NCBI RefSeq assembly: GCF_016587355.1
Contig: NZ_BNJF01000001.1
Span: 1,488,001 to 1,552,000, forward strand
Direction of reading: 5' to 3'
DNA: 64,000 nt
From: Ktedonospora formicarum
GTDB lineage: Bacteria > Chloroflexota > Ktedonobacteria > Ktedonobacterales > Ktedonobacteraceae
The translations under genes and the position numbers were made by a program. Positions 1 through 9,706 of the stretch are shown here, in pieces. Below the pieces are notes generated by a model. It made no database searches, was not told the origin of the DNA, and saw only the letters and a list, made by a program, of their open reading frames with translations. Position 1 is the first letter of the stretch. The number at the start of each line of letters is the position of its first letter.

Positions 1-203
1 CATAGGATAGTGCATAATCTAATTAATAACTATTTATATGTGTAATATGATAATAGGTTTATTTATACACAGATTATCGTGGCATTTTATATACATAAGC
101 GTCATAAGGGGTTTCTGGCTGTTCAGGACTTTTAGTACCAGGGTCCTATTGCAAGCTTGAGAGCTATCTCATAAAAGTACATTGAACCCAGGGTTATACC
201 AAA
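1..203. other. intergenic, no gene seen
   Basis: This is AT-rich sequence at the window edge with no convincing reading frame. It lies downstream of guaB, which is transcribed leftward, and whose terminator hairpin begins right after it. Confidence 0.5.
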
Positions 204-242
204 AAGCAGCCCCCTTCACCTCTTAAATGAAGGGGGCTGCTT
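204..242 (-). terminator. Rho-independent terminator of guaB
   Basis: There is a perfect 15-bp stem (204-218 with 228-242, arms AAGCAGCCCCCTTCA and its complement). On the minus strand a run of T follows, complementary to the A run at 201-205. It sits 18 bp after the guaB stop codon, as expected for an intrinsic terminator. Confidence 0.85.
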
Positions 243-260
243 GATATATTAAAGGGCGCC

Positions 261-1763
261 TTAGCGTCCCTTACTCCCATAGTTGGGGGCTTCTTTAGTA
301 ATCATGACATCATGGGGATGGCTCTCTCGCAGACCCGCATTAGTGATACGAACAAAACGCGTCGTCTCCTGCATCGCCACGATATCAGATGCTCCTGCAT
401 AGCCCATTGACTGACGTAGACCACCTACAAGCTGATAGATAAAGGGACTCAACATACCCTTATAGGGGACGCGCGCTTCAATACCCTCAGCGATGACCTG
501 GGACTCGTCCTTCCCTTCTTGGAAGTAACGATCCTTGCTATAACTGCGCTGCTTCATAGCGGCGACTGAGCCCATGCCTCTATAGTCCTTAAAGCGCTCG
601 CCGTGAGAGATAATTAACTCACCTGGGCTCTCGTCGACACCCGCGAGCAGACTACCAATCATCACTGTATCCGCGCCTGCGACAATGGCCTTAGCGATAT
701 CTCCGGAGTACTGCACGCCACCATCAGCGATAATCGGCACACCATATTGGCGTGCGACACGAGCACAATCATATACCGCGCTAATCTGGGGCATACCCAC
801 ACCAGCAATGATACGCGTTGTACAGATGGAACCAGGGCCAACGCCAACCTTGACACCATCCACCCCAACTTCAATAAGAGCCCGCGTCGCCTCAGCTGTC
901 ACAACGTTGCCAGCAATCACGTCAACACGCTTACCAAAGAGGTCTTTAATACGAGCCACGCCTTCAATTACCATGTGCGAGTGTGCATGCGATGTGTCAA
1001 TTACAATTACGTCAACGCCCTCTTCCACCAGTGCGCCAGCGCGCTGCTCAGACTCCGTACCAACCCCAATGGCAGCGGCCACACGTAAGCGACCAAACTG
1101 GTCCTTCGCGGCGTGAGGGAACATGGTCTTCTTCTGAATATCTTTCATCGTAATGAGGCCCTTCAACATACCGTGGTCATCTACCACAGGTAGCTTCTCA
1201 ACCTTATAACGATGAAGGCTCTCACGAGCCTGCTCCAACGTTGTTCCCACCGGAACCGTAATCAGATTGCTACTCGTCATCAATTCTGAGATAGGGCGAT
1301 CCACATTGGTCTCAAAGCGCATATCACGGTTTGTCAGGATGCCAACGAGTTTGCCATTCTCAGTGATGGGGATACCAGAGATATGGAAATGCGCCATGAC
1401 ATCAAGAGCTTCGCGCAGAGGAGCATGAGGTTCCAGCGTGATAGGATCGGTAATCATACCGGACTCAGAACGTTTCACCTTATCAACTTCACGTGCCTGA
1501 TCTTCAATAGAGAGGTTTCTGTGGATTACACCAATACCACCCTCGCGTGCCAGGGCAATCGCTAGACGTGCCTCTGTCACTGTATCCATAGCAGCGCTGA
1601 CGATAGGAACATTAATATCTACATTACGCGAGAAACGGGTCCGCGTTGAAACATCAGAAGGAAGAATAGAGGAAGCAGCAGGAATTATCAGCACATCATC
1701 AAAGGTAAGACCCTCTTTGGCAAACTTCTCATCAAAGGCACCAGACAAGTGCTCCGAAGACAT
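261..1763 (-). CDS. guaB: IMP dehydrogenase
   Basis: This enzyme oxidises IMP to XMP with NAD, the committed step of guanine nucleotide synthesis, in the cytosol. The 500-residue product has the full IMPDH layout: an N-terminal barrel segment ([12 protein letters not shown]), two CBS domains at about residues 90-215, the catalytic loop GPGSICTTR with the active-site Cys, the phosphate-binding DGGVQYSGD, and the mobile flap with [14 protein letters not shown] chose the ATG at 1763 because an AAGGAGG box lies 10 nt upstream; a GTG 36 nt further upstream keeps the frame open but has no ribosome site. It is a single-gene unit with its own terminator and is divergent from the ABC transporter genes. 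Identification is secure. Confidence 0.97.
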   Translation of the reverse strand: MSSEHLSGAFDEKFAKEGLTFDDVLIIPAASSILPSDVSTRTRFSRNVDINVPIVSAAMDTVTEARLAIALAREGGIGVIHRNLSIEDQAREVDKVKRSESGMITDPITLEPHAPLREALDVMAHFHISGIPITENGKLVGILTNRDMRFETNVDRPISELMTSSNLITVPVGTTLEQARESLHRYKVEKLPVVDDHGMLKGLITMKDIQKKTMFPHAAKDQFGRLRVAAAIGVGTESEQRAGALVEEGVDVIVIDTSHAHSHMVIEGVARIKDLFGKRVDVIAGNVVTAEATRALIEVGVDGVKVGVGPGSICTTRIIAGVGMPQISAVYDCARVARQYGVPIIADGGVQYSGDIAKAIVAGADTVMIGSLLAGVDESPGELIISHGERFKDYRGMGSVAAMKQRSYSKDRYFQEGKDESQVIAEGIEARVPYKGMLSPFIYQLVGGLRQSMGYAGASDIVAMQETTRFVRITNAGLRESHPHDVMITKEAPNYGSKGR

Positions 1764-2194
1764 AACGGCAATATCCTCCTTAAAAAAAGGCCAGCACACG
1801 TCAAGCTACGTATGCTGGACAGCCTCACATGGAGGCAGTATACGATGTATCTACCCTAAAAGAAGAGCCTGGGAGTTCTCGCAAAAGAACACACAGGACA
1901 ATACTATGCAAAGATTTCCCGATAGTGTAACACCTGAGATTATGCCACGTCAAATCTTTCAATACCACCAATACCTCAACGTAATCAAACACATTATTAC
2001 TCAGCTCAATGAAAGGTTCTATGCCTCTTTACAATCGGTAAGCTATAAGAAAAACGGAGAGTAAGCCCAGATAAGAGTCATACTATAAACAAACTCAAGG
2101 ATCTACTATCTCTTGTCAGCCAACAAGAACTGCGGTAAGGTATGTTGAGAACACAGAATATCTGCTTTAATCTCTCATCATAAGGAGCATGAAT
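1764..2194. other. divergent intergenic region between guaB and the ABC transporter
   Basis: This stretch of about 430 bp must hold the promoters of both guaB (leftward) and the ABC exporter (rightward). A frame open across part of it starts inside guaB antisense and shows no family resemblance, so I do not call it. The ribosome site AAGGAG at 2182-2187 belongs to the ABC gene. Confidence 0.4.
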
Positions 2195-3172
2195 ATGTCT
2201 GCACGCACGCAGACGACACAGACGAGCTCAGTTACGTCTCCCGCTACAAGCGAGGCGATTGTCGTTGAAGGTTTTAGTAAGAGCTATGGCTCTCATCATG
2301 TCGTAAAGCGCTTGAGTTTTAGCGTGCACTACGGCGAGGTCTTTGCCCTGTTAGGGCCAAATGGGGCCGGGAAGACCACTACAGTTGAGACACTTGAAGG
2401 CTATCGCAAGGCTGATGAAGGAACTCTTCGTATCCTTGGCCTCGATCCCATACAGAACGCACAGATTCTTAAACCACGTCTCGGCGTTATGCTTCAGCAG
2501 GACGGCCTGTATCCGGCTCTAACAGCCCGTGAAGTGCTCACACTTTTCGCGGGCTATTTTGAGCAACCTCGCGATGTTAATGAACTCCTTGAACTGGTCG
2601 GGCTCACAAGTGCCCAGAAAACGCGCTGTCGGCGCCTCTCAGGTGGACAGAAACGGCGTCTGGCTCTGGCGGTAGCCCTGGTTGGCAACCCAGAAATCAT
2701 CTTTATGGATGAACCAACAGCGGGTATGGACCCCCAGGCACGCCTGGCAACCTGGGAGATCATTCGCGATCTAAAAGCGCATGGTGTAACCATCCTGCTA
2801 ACAACACATTATATGGATGAAGCCGAGCGCCTGGCAGACCGCATCGCCATCATCGATCATGGCGAACTCATCAAACTGGATACACCAGCAAACATTACTG
2901 GGGTCCAGAACGCCAACATTGTGCGTTTCGTCGCACCCGCTGGCCTGGATTGCACGCACCTCGCAAGCCTCCCCTCCGCGAGCAAAGCGGAAGAGGTACG
3001 TCCAGGTAGCTATCTGCTAGAGACGCGGGAAGGACAGGAGGTTCCTCAACTTGTTGTCGAGGTCACCACCTGGCTGCGAGACCAACACATCACTCTCTCC
3101 GAGCTACGTACCGGGCATGGCTCACTTGAAGATCTGTTCCTACGCCTGACTGGATCGGAGGTTCGAGACTAA
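2195..3172 (+). CDS. ABC transporter ATP-binding protein (drug/antibiotic exporter type)
   Basis: This is the ATPase subunit of an ABC-2 type exporter that acts with the membrane protein encoded immediately downstream. Walker A (GPNGAGKTT), the Q-loop region (LQQDGLYPALT), the signature LSGGQKRR, Walker B (IIFMDEPT), D-loop and switch His (TTHYMDEA) are all present. A C-terminal extension of about 100 residues resembles the regulatory tail of DrrA/CcmA-like ATPases. Two ATGs compete: 2189 is only 1 nt from AAGGAG, whereas 2195 has the usual 7-nt spacing, so 2195 is preferred. The stop codon is 2 nt before the permease start, indicating translational coupling. The substrate cannot be told from sequence. 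Confidence 0.92.
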   Translation: MSARTQTTQTSSVTSPATSEAIVVEGFSKSYGSHHVVKRLSFSVHYGEVFALLGPNGAGKTTTVETLEGYRKADEGTLRILGLDPIQNAQILKPRLGVMLQQDGLYPALTAREVLTLFAGYFEQPRDVNELLELVGLTSAQKTRCRRLSGGQKRRLALAVALVGNPEIIFMDEPTAGMDPQARLATWEIIRDLKAHGVTILLTTHYMDEAERLADRIAIIDHGELIKLDTPANITGVQNANIVRFVAPAGLDCTHLASLPSASKAEEVRPGSYLLETREGQEVPQLVVEVTTWLRDQHITLSELRTGHGSLEDLFLRLTGSEVRD

Positions 3173-3174
3173 GC

Positions 3175-3964
3175 ATGGCTACACACGCAAGTAAGCAAAC
3201 AGACATATCCGCAAAAGCAAGCAATCGAGCGGCAACACCTCTCAAGCAGGTACTTCAACAGACCCGGTACGAGCTCCTTCTGACCTCGCGGCGGGGTGAG
3301 AACGTCCTTGTTACCTTAATCATACCGATCATGCTCCTGATCTTCTTTGCCTCACTCAATATTGTGCCGGGGATCAGTGGAAGTGCTGTGAACTTTCTCC
3401 TACCAGGCATCTTAGGGTCGCGATTATCGCGGCAGGAATGGTCAATCTGGGGATCGCGACAGCCTATGAGCGTTATTACGGAGTGCTGAAACGCCTTGGA
3501 AGCTCGCCGCTCTCGCGAGGCGGGCTCATCCTTGCCAAAGTCATCTCCATTCTCGCGCTAGAAGTGGTCCAGCTTCTCTTGCTCGTCGGAGTCGCGGTTC
3601 TGTTTTATCACTGGCAACCACAGGGCTCCATCCCTCTGGCACTGCTCTTCATTGTACTGGGAACAATTACCTTCTCGGCGTTGGGGCTGGCAATGGCTGG
3701 CGCGCTTCGCGCGGAACTGACATTGGCAGGGGCCAATGGACTCTTCCTGCTCTTCCTACTCGTCGGCGGTGGTATCCTCCCCTGGACCATTTACCCGCAC
3801 CCATCGCGGCAGTCTCAAGTATTCTTCCATCGACAGCCCTGACCCAGGCGCTTCAGATGACGATGACTGGTAGTTCCTCGTTTCCGCTCTTCCAGCTTAT
3901 TGTGCTACTGATCTGGGCAATTCTCATTCTACTCATAGCTATACGCACATTCAAGTGGGAATAG
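3175..3964 (+). pseudogene. ABC-2 type permease, two frameshifts (probably intact in reality)
   Basis: This is the membrane partner of the preceding ATPase. The protein is readable only across three frames. Frame one ends in FLLPGIL, frame two carries AAGMVNLGIATAYERYYGVLKRLG, which is the classic conserved stretch of DrrB/ABC-2 permeases, and frame three carries the last membrane helix and ends FKWE. Adding one G to the run at 3415-3417 gives GILGVAIIAAG, and adding one C to the run at 3779-3782 gives LPLDHLPAPIAAV. With both repairs the protein is about 263 residues with six predicted membrane segments, normal for the family. Both lesions are single-base losses in G/C runs, which points to sequence error rather than decay. 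Confidence 0.85.
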
Positions 3965-3990
3965 CACCAACCCTCTTCATATGTTGTCAG

Positions 3991-4017
3991 GAGAGGAGCG
4001 TATATTGCGCTCCTCTC
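3991..4017. terminator. hairpin between convergent genes
   Basis: A 10-bp perfect stem (GAGAGGAGCG with its complement, 7-nt loop) lies between the permease and the convergent gene starting at 4541. The T-tracts are poor, so the assignment as a bidirectional terminator rests on position and stem strength. Confidence 0.55.
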
Positions 4018-4019
4018 GC

Positions 4020-4541
4020 CTATTCAGTATGAGCCATTGCCCAGGACCACTTTTGAGGACAGGTGTAATTCACAATGGCAACGCGACCATGTAGCAATGA
4101 GGCAAGGATAAACTGTGGCATCTGTGTGCGTTGCAAATGCTGCCCCTGATCTGGTAAGAGCACAAAGACACCATCCTCTTCATGAACTCCCGCCAGGGGG
4201 AGATGATAAGTATTCACTTCGGGTATGATGACATCAACAGAAAAATTCACAGTTCGCGTCTGAGGATTATAATCAAGCATGTGGGGAATGATCGTATCTC
4301 GCGCCTTGCGGAAGGGATCGGCGAAGGTATAGTCCGTTTTGTAAGGGTTGGAGGCATCAGCATAGGCGAAGGCATACGCCTGCGCGCACATTTCATATTT
4401 ATATAAACTCTTTGCCATGACCTTGAGAACAGGTTGTGGAGGAGAGATTACACGTGAGACATAGGTACGCAGTCCAAAGACACCCACTATAATCGCCAAT
4501 GAGAGCGTCAACGCCAGAAAAAGCCAGCGTCTCATCATCAT
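4020..4541 (-). CDS. membrane-anchored protein of unknown function
   Basis: I do not recognise this 173-residue protein. It opens with basic residues followed by one hydrophobic segment (about residues 4-22: LFLALTLSLAIIVGVFG), consistent with an uncleaved signal anchor. The rest, about 150 residues, would be outside the membrane. It has two cysteines (KYEMCAQAY and NYTCPQ) that could form a disulfide, which fits the VKOR-type gene just upstream in the same direction. The start is one of three consecutive ATGs preceded by GGAGG at 5-11 nt; the frame is open further upstream but without a ribosome site. Confidence 0.6.
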   Translation of the reverse strand: MMMRRWLFLALTLSLAIIVGVFGLRTYVSRVISPPQPVLKVMAKSLYKYEMCAQAYAFAYADASNPYKTDYTFADPFRKARDTIIPHMLDYNPQTRTVNFSVDVIIPEVNTYHLPLAGVHEEDGVFVLLPDQGQHLQRTQMPQFILASLLHGRVAIVNYTCPQKWSWAMAHTE

Positions 4542-4765
4542 CTCGACCTCCGAAGAGCAAGGAAGCCAGTGCGACACGCTAACAAAGGTAGCAGTAAAAC
4601 ATCTCAAGCTACCAAAGGTAACGCCTCGCAAGGTTTCACTGGATTTACACATTGTTGTAGACAGAACGTCACTCTGTAGAGAGCACGTACTAGATCAAAA
4701 CAATGTGCCAGCAGTCCACAGTCGAGATAGCTTGAGGAATATCCAGTCTCAGGCAGAAACGCAGA

Positions 4766-5260
4766 CTAGCGACGTACAGGAGACACAACTTCGATCTCCT
4801 CATCTTCATCATCCTCCTGACCACCATAGATCAGAAAGACGGTTATGAGCAACATCGCCAGTATGATTACATGGAGAGCCGTACACCATGCGCAGATCGT
4901 ATGCAAGCGTACAAGCTCAACGTAAACCAGGTAGAGGATAGTAACCAACCCAGTGCAGGCCCAGGCAAACTCAATGATATGAACACTCCGTTTCGCGGGC
5001 CAGACAAACCATGCCAGCACTGCCAGTACGCCGCTCACAAGAAACCAGAGCATACCCGGCACCGAAATAGGAATTGAGGTACCGGGTACCTGAGAATAGG
5101 TACTGGAAAGCACACGCTCACAATTCACCAGACCACTTGTCGTACATACCAGTGCGCCACTATTGAAATGCACATAGGTCAGGTAGATCGAAATAACAAT
5201 ACCAACGAGAGAAAGGACTAGTAAGGCTAGCTGTCCCCCAGAACGTCGCGCAAATGTCAT
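4766..5260 (-). CDS. vitamin K epoxide reductase (VKOR) family protein
   Basis: This is a four- or five-helix membrane protein of the VKOR family, which in bacteria reoxidises thioredoxin-like partners and drives disulfide formation outside the membrane using quinone. The conserved features are visible: the loop cysteine pair (ALVCTTSGLVNCERV), a Ser/Thr-rich external loop, and the active-site CxxC (TICAWC) at the start of the last helix. The C-terminus is a highly acidic cytosolic tail (EDDEDEEIE). There is no fused thioredoxin domain. The ATG at 5260 has AGAGGTG 5 nt upstream. The neighbouring secreted and copper-related proteins are plausible clients, but that is inference. Confidence 0.9.
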   Translation of the reverse strand: MTFARRSGGQLALLVLSLVGIVISIYLTYVHFNSGALVCTTSGLVNCERVLSSTYSQVPGTSIPISVPGMLWFLVSGVLAVLAWFVWPAKRSVHIIEFAWACTGLVTILYLVYVELVRLHTICAWCTALHVIILAMLLITVFLIYGGQEDDEDEEIEVVSPVRR

Positions 5261-5381
5261 CAAGGCACCTCTTTATTACAGAACTGTGATTATCGAAGGT
5301 CTCATGGTTAAAACTATCGGCAGCATGTAGTTCAAAGCATACAGGTGCTGAAAACGTCTGTCAATGCTCCCTCCAAAAACG

Positions 5382-7250
5382 CTAAATGACAATGCGAAAT
5401 GAAGTTCGGGCATCATCAAAGCCAGCCCGGCGCACTAATATAGTCATCTGCCAATCGCCAGCCATACTCAGCACACTCTCTGTTGCGCTATATAACCCAG
5501 GCTTTCCAGTAACTGGTTTGAGTGTTATCTCCTGCACGCCCATCTCCATATCGAGCATTGTAAAACGCAACAAGACCGACTCAGTCGAGGTAACAGGTTT
5601 CCCACTTGCGTCACTCAACTGAAGTGAGAAGACATTACTGCCTACAGTGCCAGGATTTGCCACCAGATTATAGTTCAGGCTTCCAACCGTTCCCTGCTTA
5701 ACAATCGCTTTACTGGCGCTCGTAGAGACTAGCTGCGTGGGTGGACTCAGGCTGGTCAAGCCTCCAACAACAAGTAATACCATCACTCCAATGAGCCCTT
5801 CAACGAGAATTGATCGCCTGAAAACACGCTGCAACAATCCAGCACCAAGTGAACTGGCGCCTGTGTCAGGGGATGAATCAGCTGCGAAGGCCCGCATCCG
5901 TGGACTGACCTTACGAAGAGCAAAAGCCCCAAGAGCCAGCAAAATCACAAAGAGGCCAACTTTAATATCCAGTGCGATACCGTAAGGGCTGGTTAGCAAC
6001 GCCACCCAGGCACTCACACTTAGCCAGTCGCCGCCCGCGACATGACTACCAGCCTCAAGAAGACCTGTAACCAGGAGACATATGACACTAGCAATAGCGA
6101 CACGCGAGAAATACGGGATAAGAGCAGCAAAAAAACGCGTTCGATCCCCCGTCCCTGGCAACAATATTCGGAGGGACACAGGAAGTATGAGTATGAATGC
6201 GAAGAGCCCACCAATCCAGAAACCCGTCGCGCTCAGGTGGAGTACATCAAACAGAATCCAGAGTCCCGCGTTGCTATTGGCTGCGGCATGGGAGTTCAGC
6301 GACGTGGTCATCATGACAGCAATGCCCAGCAAAAAGAGGTATACAGGAAGGAGATAGCTTACGCCCTCTTCGTCATTTCTATAACGCCAGAAAAGCCAGA
6401 GGAGACCAGCCAGTATAATCAGACCCAGGCGAGCCAGCCAGATACTCCCAAAATGGCTTGCGAAGAGCAGACTGCGTAGCACATCCATGTTCAATGCACT
6501 GCCCGCACCCGCGACACTTGCCTGATAGAGCGTAAAAGCCACCCAGCCGACGAGCAAAAGAGCAAGGCTACCCACCGCGACATACTGGAGCACGCGTTCA
6601 CTCCGTACACTCAATAGCTCCTGATCAGACTTCATCGCTGGATTTACCTTTAGGAGTATTAGAGCTGGGCGCACAATCAGAAGCAGAAAAGTCATCGCTC
6701 CCACCAGGCCCGCCATACCTAGATAATTAATCCAGCGTATCGTGATACTCCACCCATTAAAGCTGTCACTGGAAGATTGGAGTTGCTGCAAAAGCGCATT
6801 ATCGGGCGTTGGCTGTGGCGCATTACCCACCACAAAACTGAAGCTTCCCACCACTGAATGCCCATCATCACGTGAGACATTGCGATAGACAACAGTATAA
6901 CCACCATCGGGCAATTGGGGACGCAACGAAACCATCAGGCCTGCCGGGTCATTGGGGATAGCATGACTATCGGAAGAATCAACACGCTGGCGAGCACTGT
7001 TATAGACCTCCAACCTACTAAAAGCTGGCTCAATATCCTCGCTAAACCAGACTCGTACCACAGAAGGGGGCTGACTAGGAGGCAGCGTCGCGTTGGCTGC
7101 TGGATCGCTATGGTCGTACTGAGCATGTGCTGAAGCACGTAACGGGCTGAGTAGCAACACAAGCACACAGAGCGCGAGAATTCTCGCGCTCTTTCCTAGC
7201 CATATTGAAACAAAGCGAATTGTCTTTGTTGGTGAAGAATACATACACAT
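5382..7250 (-). CDS. CopC-CopD fusion, copper resistance/uptake membrane protein
   Basis: The 622-residue protein has a signal peptide ending near SAHA, then a CopC domain (about residues 42-140) whose mature N-terminus starts with His (HAQYDHSDP) and which has the DDGHSVVGSFSF motif; these are the copper-binding elements of CopC. Next come about eight membrane helices of the CopD family (WINYLGMAGLVGA, HLSATGFWIGGLFA, SHVAG). The last 110 residues are an extracellular beta-rich domain (LRFTMLDMEMGVQEI) like YtkA/FixH-type modules. It follows the secreted gene at 7259-7957 by 8 nt, so the two are likely one operon. Either copper uptake or tolerance is possible. Confidence 0.9.
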   Translation of the reverse strand: MCMYSSPTKTIRFVSIWLGKSARILALCVLVLLLSPLRASAHAQYDHSDPAANATLPPSQPPSVVRVWFSEDIEPAFSRLEVYNSARQRVDSSDSHAIPNDPAGLMVSLRPQLPDGGYTVVYRNVSRDDGHSVVGSFSFVVGNAPQPTPDNALLQQLQSSSDSFNGWSITIRWINYLGMAGLVGAMTFLLLIVRPALILLKVNPAMKSDQELLSVRSERVLQYVAVGSLALLLVGWVAFTLYQASVAGAGSALNMDVLRSLLFASHFGSIWLARLGLIILAGLLWLFWRYRNDEEGVSYLLPVYLFLLGIAVMMTTSLNSHAAANSNAGLWILFDVLHLSATGFWIGGLFAFILILPVSLRILLPGTGDRTRFFAALIPYFSRVAIASVICLLVTGLLEAGSHVAGGDWLSVSAWVALLTSPYGIALDIKVGLFVILLALGAFALRKVSPRMRAFAADSSPDTGASSLGAGLLQRVFRRSILVEGLIGVMVLLVVGGLTSLSPPTQLVSTSASKAIVKQGTVGSLNYNLVANPGTVGSNVFSLQLSDASGKPVTSTESVLLRFTMLDMEMGVQEITLKPVTGKPGLYSATESVLSMAGDWQMTILVRRAGFDDARTSFRIVI

Positions 7251-7258
7251 TACACTCG

Positions 7259-7957
7259 CTAGCCACGCAGGCTTTCAATGGACTCCTTTTGGGCATCAGC
7301 GCTCGTCACGCGTGGCTTGCGCGTGAAAGCAACAGCCGCAAGAACAATACCAGCCAATCCAACAACAATCCCTGCGATACCAAGCGTAGTCGCCGTTTGC
7401 GCGCTTGCCTGAGCATCTTTGAGTTGCTGTGTCAGAGCAGCATTATCATCCGTGCTAGCTGTATTTGTTGAGGAGGATGGATACGTTGCAAGCTTCTGAG
7501 TTTCGCCAAAGGTATTGGGGCCACTGGTAAACTTTTCATCGATCTTCTGTCCATTCAGAGTACCATAAATATGAAAAGTGTAAGCACCTTCGGCGGTTGG
7601 CAAGAAATAGGCGGCATACTTGCCAGGGTTACCGAAACGCGCACCAAGTGTTAGCGCCATAGGCTGAGCGCCACCCTGACTCACTTCGGCCTTTAATGAC
7701 TGCTCCGCGTTCTCGACGGGATTCGCCACCACTTTTACCCCATCCTTCATGGTATAATTACATATATTCCCATCGCAAATAGTCAGATCCAGACCATTCT
7801 TCGCGTTCGCGTACGCTGGCTCCTCAAGAAATCCTACCACAAATGTATACTTACCAACATTTCGCTTCTCATGCGCGAAAGCGCTTGGTGTGGTTAAAAG
7901 AAGCGCGCTAAGAGCAAGCAAACATCCTAAGAGGCCAAAGCACAATTTCTTCTTCAT
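7259..7957 (-). CDS. secreted, C-terminally anchored protein of the copper cluster
   Basis: The 232-residue product has a clear signal peptide (MKKKLCFGLLG to SAFAHE) and a mature N-terminus starting with His, as in CopC-like proteins. A beta-rich domain of about 120 residues follows (VGKYTFVVGFLEEPAY, GKYAAYFLPTAEGAYTFHIYG), then a Ser/Thr-rich linker with a short coiled region and a C-terminal membrane helix with a basic cytosolic tail. Two cysteines (TICDGNICNY) may bond. It is the first gene of a probable operon with the CopC-CopD fusion. The fold resembles small copper-cluster accessory proteins, but I cannot assign a specific family. Confidence 0.7.
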   Translation of the reverse strand: MKKKLCFGLLGCLLALSALLLTTPSAFAHEKRNVGKYTFVVGFLEEPAYANAKNGLDLTICDGNICNYTMKDGVKVVANPVENAEQSLKAEVSQGGAQPMALTLGARFGNPGKYAAYFLPTAEGAYTFHIYGTLNGQKIDEKFTSGPNTFGETQKLATYPSSSTNTASTDDNAALTQQLKDAQASAQTATTLGIAGIVVGLAGIVLAAVAFTRKPRVTSADAQKESIESLRG

Positions 7958-8240
7958 CGAATATTCCTTTTTGTAGTGCCATGAGCATCACTCATGACAC
8001 CGCAATAGATAGCGTTCCGTATATACGTCACACCCATCCATATAATCCTGGGTGATATCATATGTTCCAAGATATGCATACAAGCCAACAAGCTCTTAAA
8101 AGCCTGCGCCAACAAGTATCATTGATCGATCATATGTATCATAGGTCAGAAACAAGAAATTGTCATTAGGAGATGTACCTAGTTTTTGGCTGATCTTTCT
8201 CGGAGCGGATCGGGCAGAAAGACACTCATCCCCAAAAGAA

Positions 8241-8280
8241 AAAAGGAAAGCCTCTCACAGTGATGAGAGACTTCCCTTTT
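8241..8280 (-). terminator. Rho-independent terminator of the 8312-8701 gene
   Basis: A 17-position stem with two mismatches (8241-8257 with 8264-8280, 6-nt loop) is followed on the minus strand by a T-rich stretch (A-rich 8235-8244 on plus). It lies about 30 bp after the stop codon. The rest of the 7958-8311 gap, which carries the promoter of the copper cluster, shows no gene. Confidence 0.75.
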
Positions 8281-8311
8281 CTATCTGATAGTTCCTTCTT
8301 TAGGAATATTC

Positions 8312-8701
8312 TTAGCAGTCGCGCAACTCAGGCGTCTGATTAAGGACCTGGCTACGAGGAGAGATAAAATCTTGATATACTTCTCCAAGCTGATCTTGTC
8401 GGAAAAGAGCTACGCGATGACAGTTCTGAAAGGCCAGCTTGACCCCAAAGTGCGCCTCAATTGCGTTGCGCATAGCGTCACTGGAAAGCACGCGTAGTAA
8501 CTGCCCGCGCTCATACTCACTTGGAGGAGGGGTTTGATTGTCCGTAAAGACCGCATTCCCTTGCCGGAGTTGTATAGCCAGGGATTCGATCAAGTTCCAC
8601 GCCCAGGGCAGAGAATCTTGAATACAGTGTAAGAAATCGTCCGTGCGAATCTCACCTTGCTGAGCCTGCTCAATCAATGCGGGGGAAACATCTAAGGACA
8701 T
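8312..8701 (-). CDS. conserved small protein, SCO5389-type family
   Basis: The 129-residue soluble protein starts MSLDVSPALIEQAQQGE and contains NQTPPPSEYERGQLLRVL, HFGVKLAFQNCHRVA and ends LNQTPELRDC. From memory this matches a conserved actinobacterial family named after Streptomyces SCO5389 almost motif for motif; its function is unknown to me. The ribosome site GAAAGGAG lies just upstream of ATG 8701. It is 46 bp downstream of the MinD/CooC-like ATPase gene in the same direction and has its own terminator, so the two probably form a two-gene unit. Confidence 0.75.
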   Translation of the reverse strand: MSLDVSPALIEQAQQGEIRTDDFLHCIQDSLPWAWNLIESLAIQLRQGNAVFTDNQTPPPSEYERGQLLRVLSSDAMRNAIEAHFGVKLAFQNCHRVALFRQDQLGEVYQDFISPRSQVLNQTPELRDC

Positions 8702-8747
8702 CGGAAACTCCTTTCACGAAAACAGAAATACCACACTTATGGAGTAA

Positions 8748-9706
8748 CTACGATAGGACGCTTACAACCTGAGCCATAGAGAATGTAGGATCAATCTGCA
8801 TCGTCACATCTTCACCAATGGCGGCATTCCCCCAGGACAGAGCATTCTGGCGATGAAAATTCACAGCCTGAGTATAGCGTTTCTCCCAGTCTTGCGAACA
8901 AGCGTCAAGCGCCATTTTTATTCGCGCCAGAGCCTGTCTCTGTGGAGCCTCCAACAGATCAAAAGACAGTTGCAACCCTTTCTCTTGTGACCTCACATAC
9001 GCGGAACGTTCTATCCACGTCAACAAATCATCCCCAACCTGTGCGCGCAAAAACGCCACATCGTCATCTGACTCTACCTTATTGCCAACCGCACAGAGTG
9101 ACACATCATATTCACGGGCATACTCTTTATACTGCTTATAGACGCCAAGGGACTTTAATGTAGGCTCAACAACCAGGAGAGTCAGGTCAAACTTAGTAAA
9201 CATGCCCGAGGCAAACGAATCAGCACCCGCAGTCATGTCCACAACAACATACTCACGCTCCCTATCGAGAAGGTGATTCAGCAGTAGCTCAACTGCACCC
9301 ACCTTAGAGTGATAGCAGCGTTGACCTAAATCATCCTGGCTTAAAGGCCCCGTAACGAGCAGACGCACACCAGCAACCTCGCGTGCGAAATGAGCCAGAA
9401 GTGGATCATTATCAATACGCAGCAGACGCGACCCCAGGCCAGGAGGTGTTGTCTTGAGCATCGCCCGCGCTGAAGGCAAGCGCGGATTGGTACCCCGCAC
9501 ATACTCTTTTATGCGTTCTATCTCCAATCCCAAGGGGGCAGCATTGTTGCATCCCCTTCAGAGAGGCCCAAAGCCATGCCCAGATGCTGATTAATATCAG
9601 CATCTATAGCTATAACAGAAGCCTCAAGGTCAGCTAAATAGCGGCAGAACAAAGACGAGAAGGTTGTCTTGCCACTCCCACCCTTCCCCACAAATGCAAC
9701 TCTCAT
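8748..9706 (-). pseudogene. MinD/CooC-like ATPase, one frameshift (probably intact in reality)
   Basis: This is a P-loop ATPase of the SIMIBI class, with a deviant Walker A (GKGGSGKTT) at the N-terminus, a Walker A' region (VIAIDADINQHLG), and a later YVVVDMTAGADSF segment matching the MinD/CooC/Mrp fold. CooC-type relatives help to insert metals into enzymes. The frame breaks after ATMLPP; adding one base to the G run at 9534-9538 restores ATMLPPLGLEIERIKEY and a 319-residue protein. The start is taken at MRVAFVGKGG (9706), since the upstream ATG has no ribosome site. Its partner is the small conserved protein downstream. Confidence 0.85.

Noticed and set aside
1717..2064. Open frame of 115 codons upstream of the ABC transporter
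   Set aside because: It starts antisense to guaB, has no ribosome site, and shows no protein-like composition.
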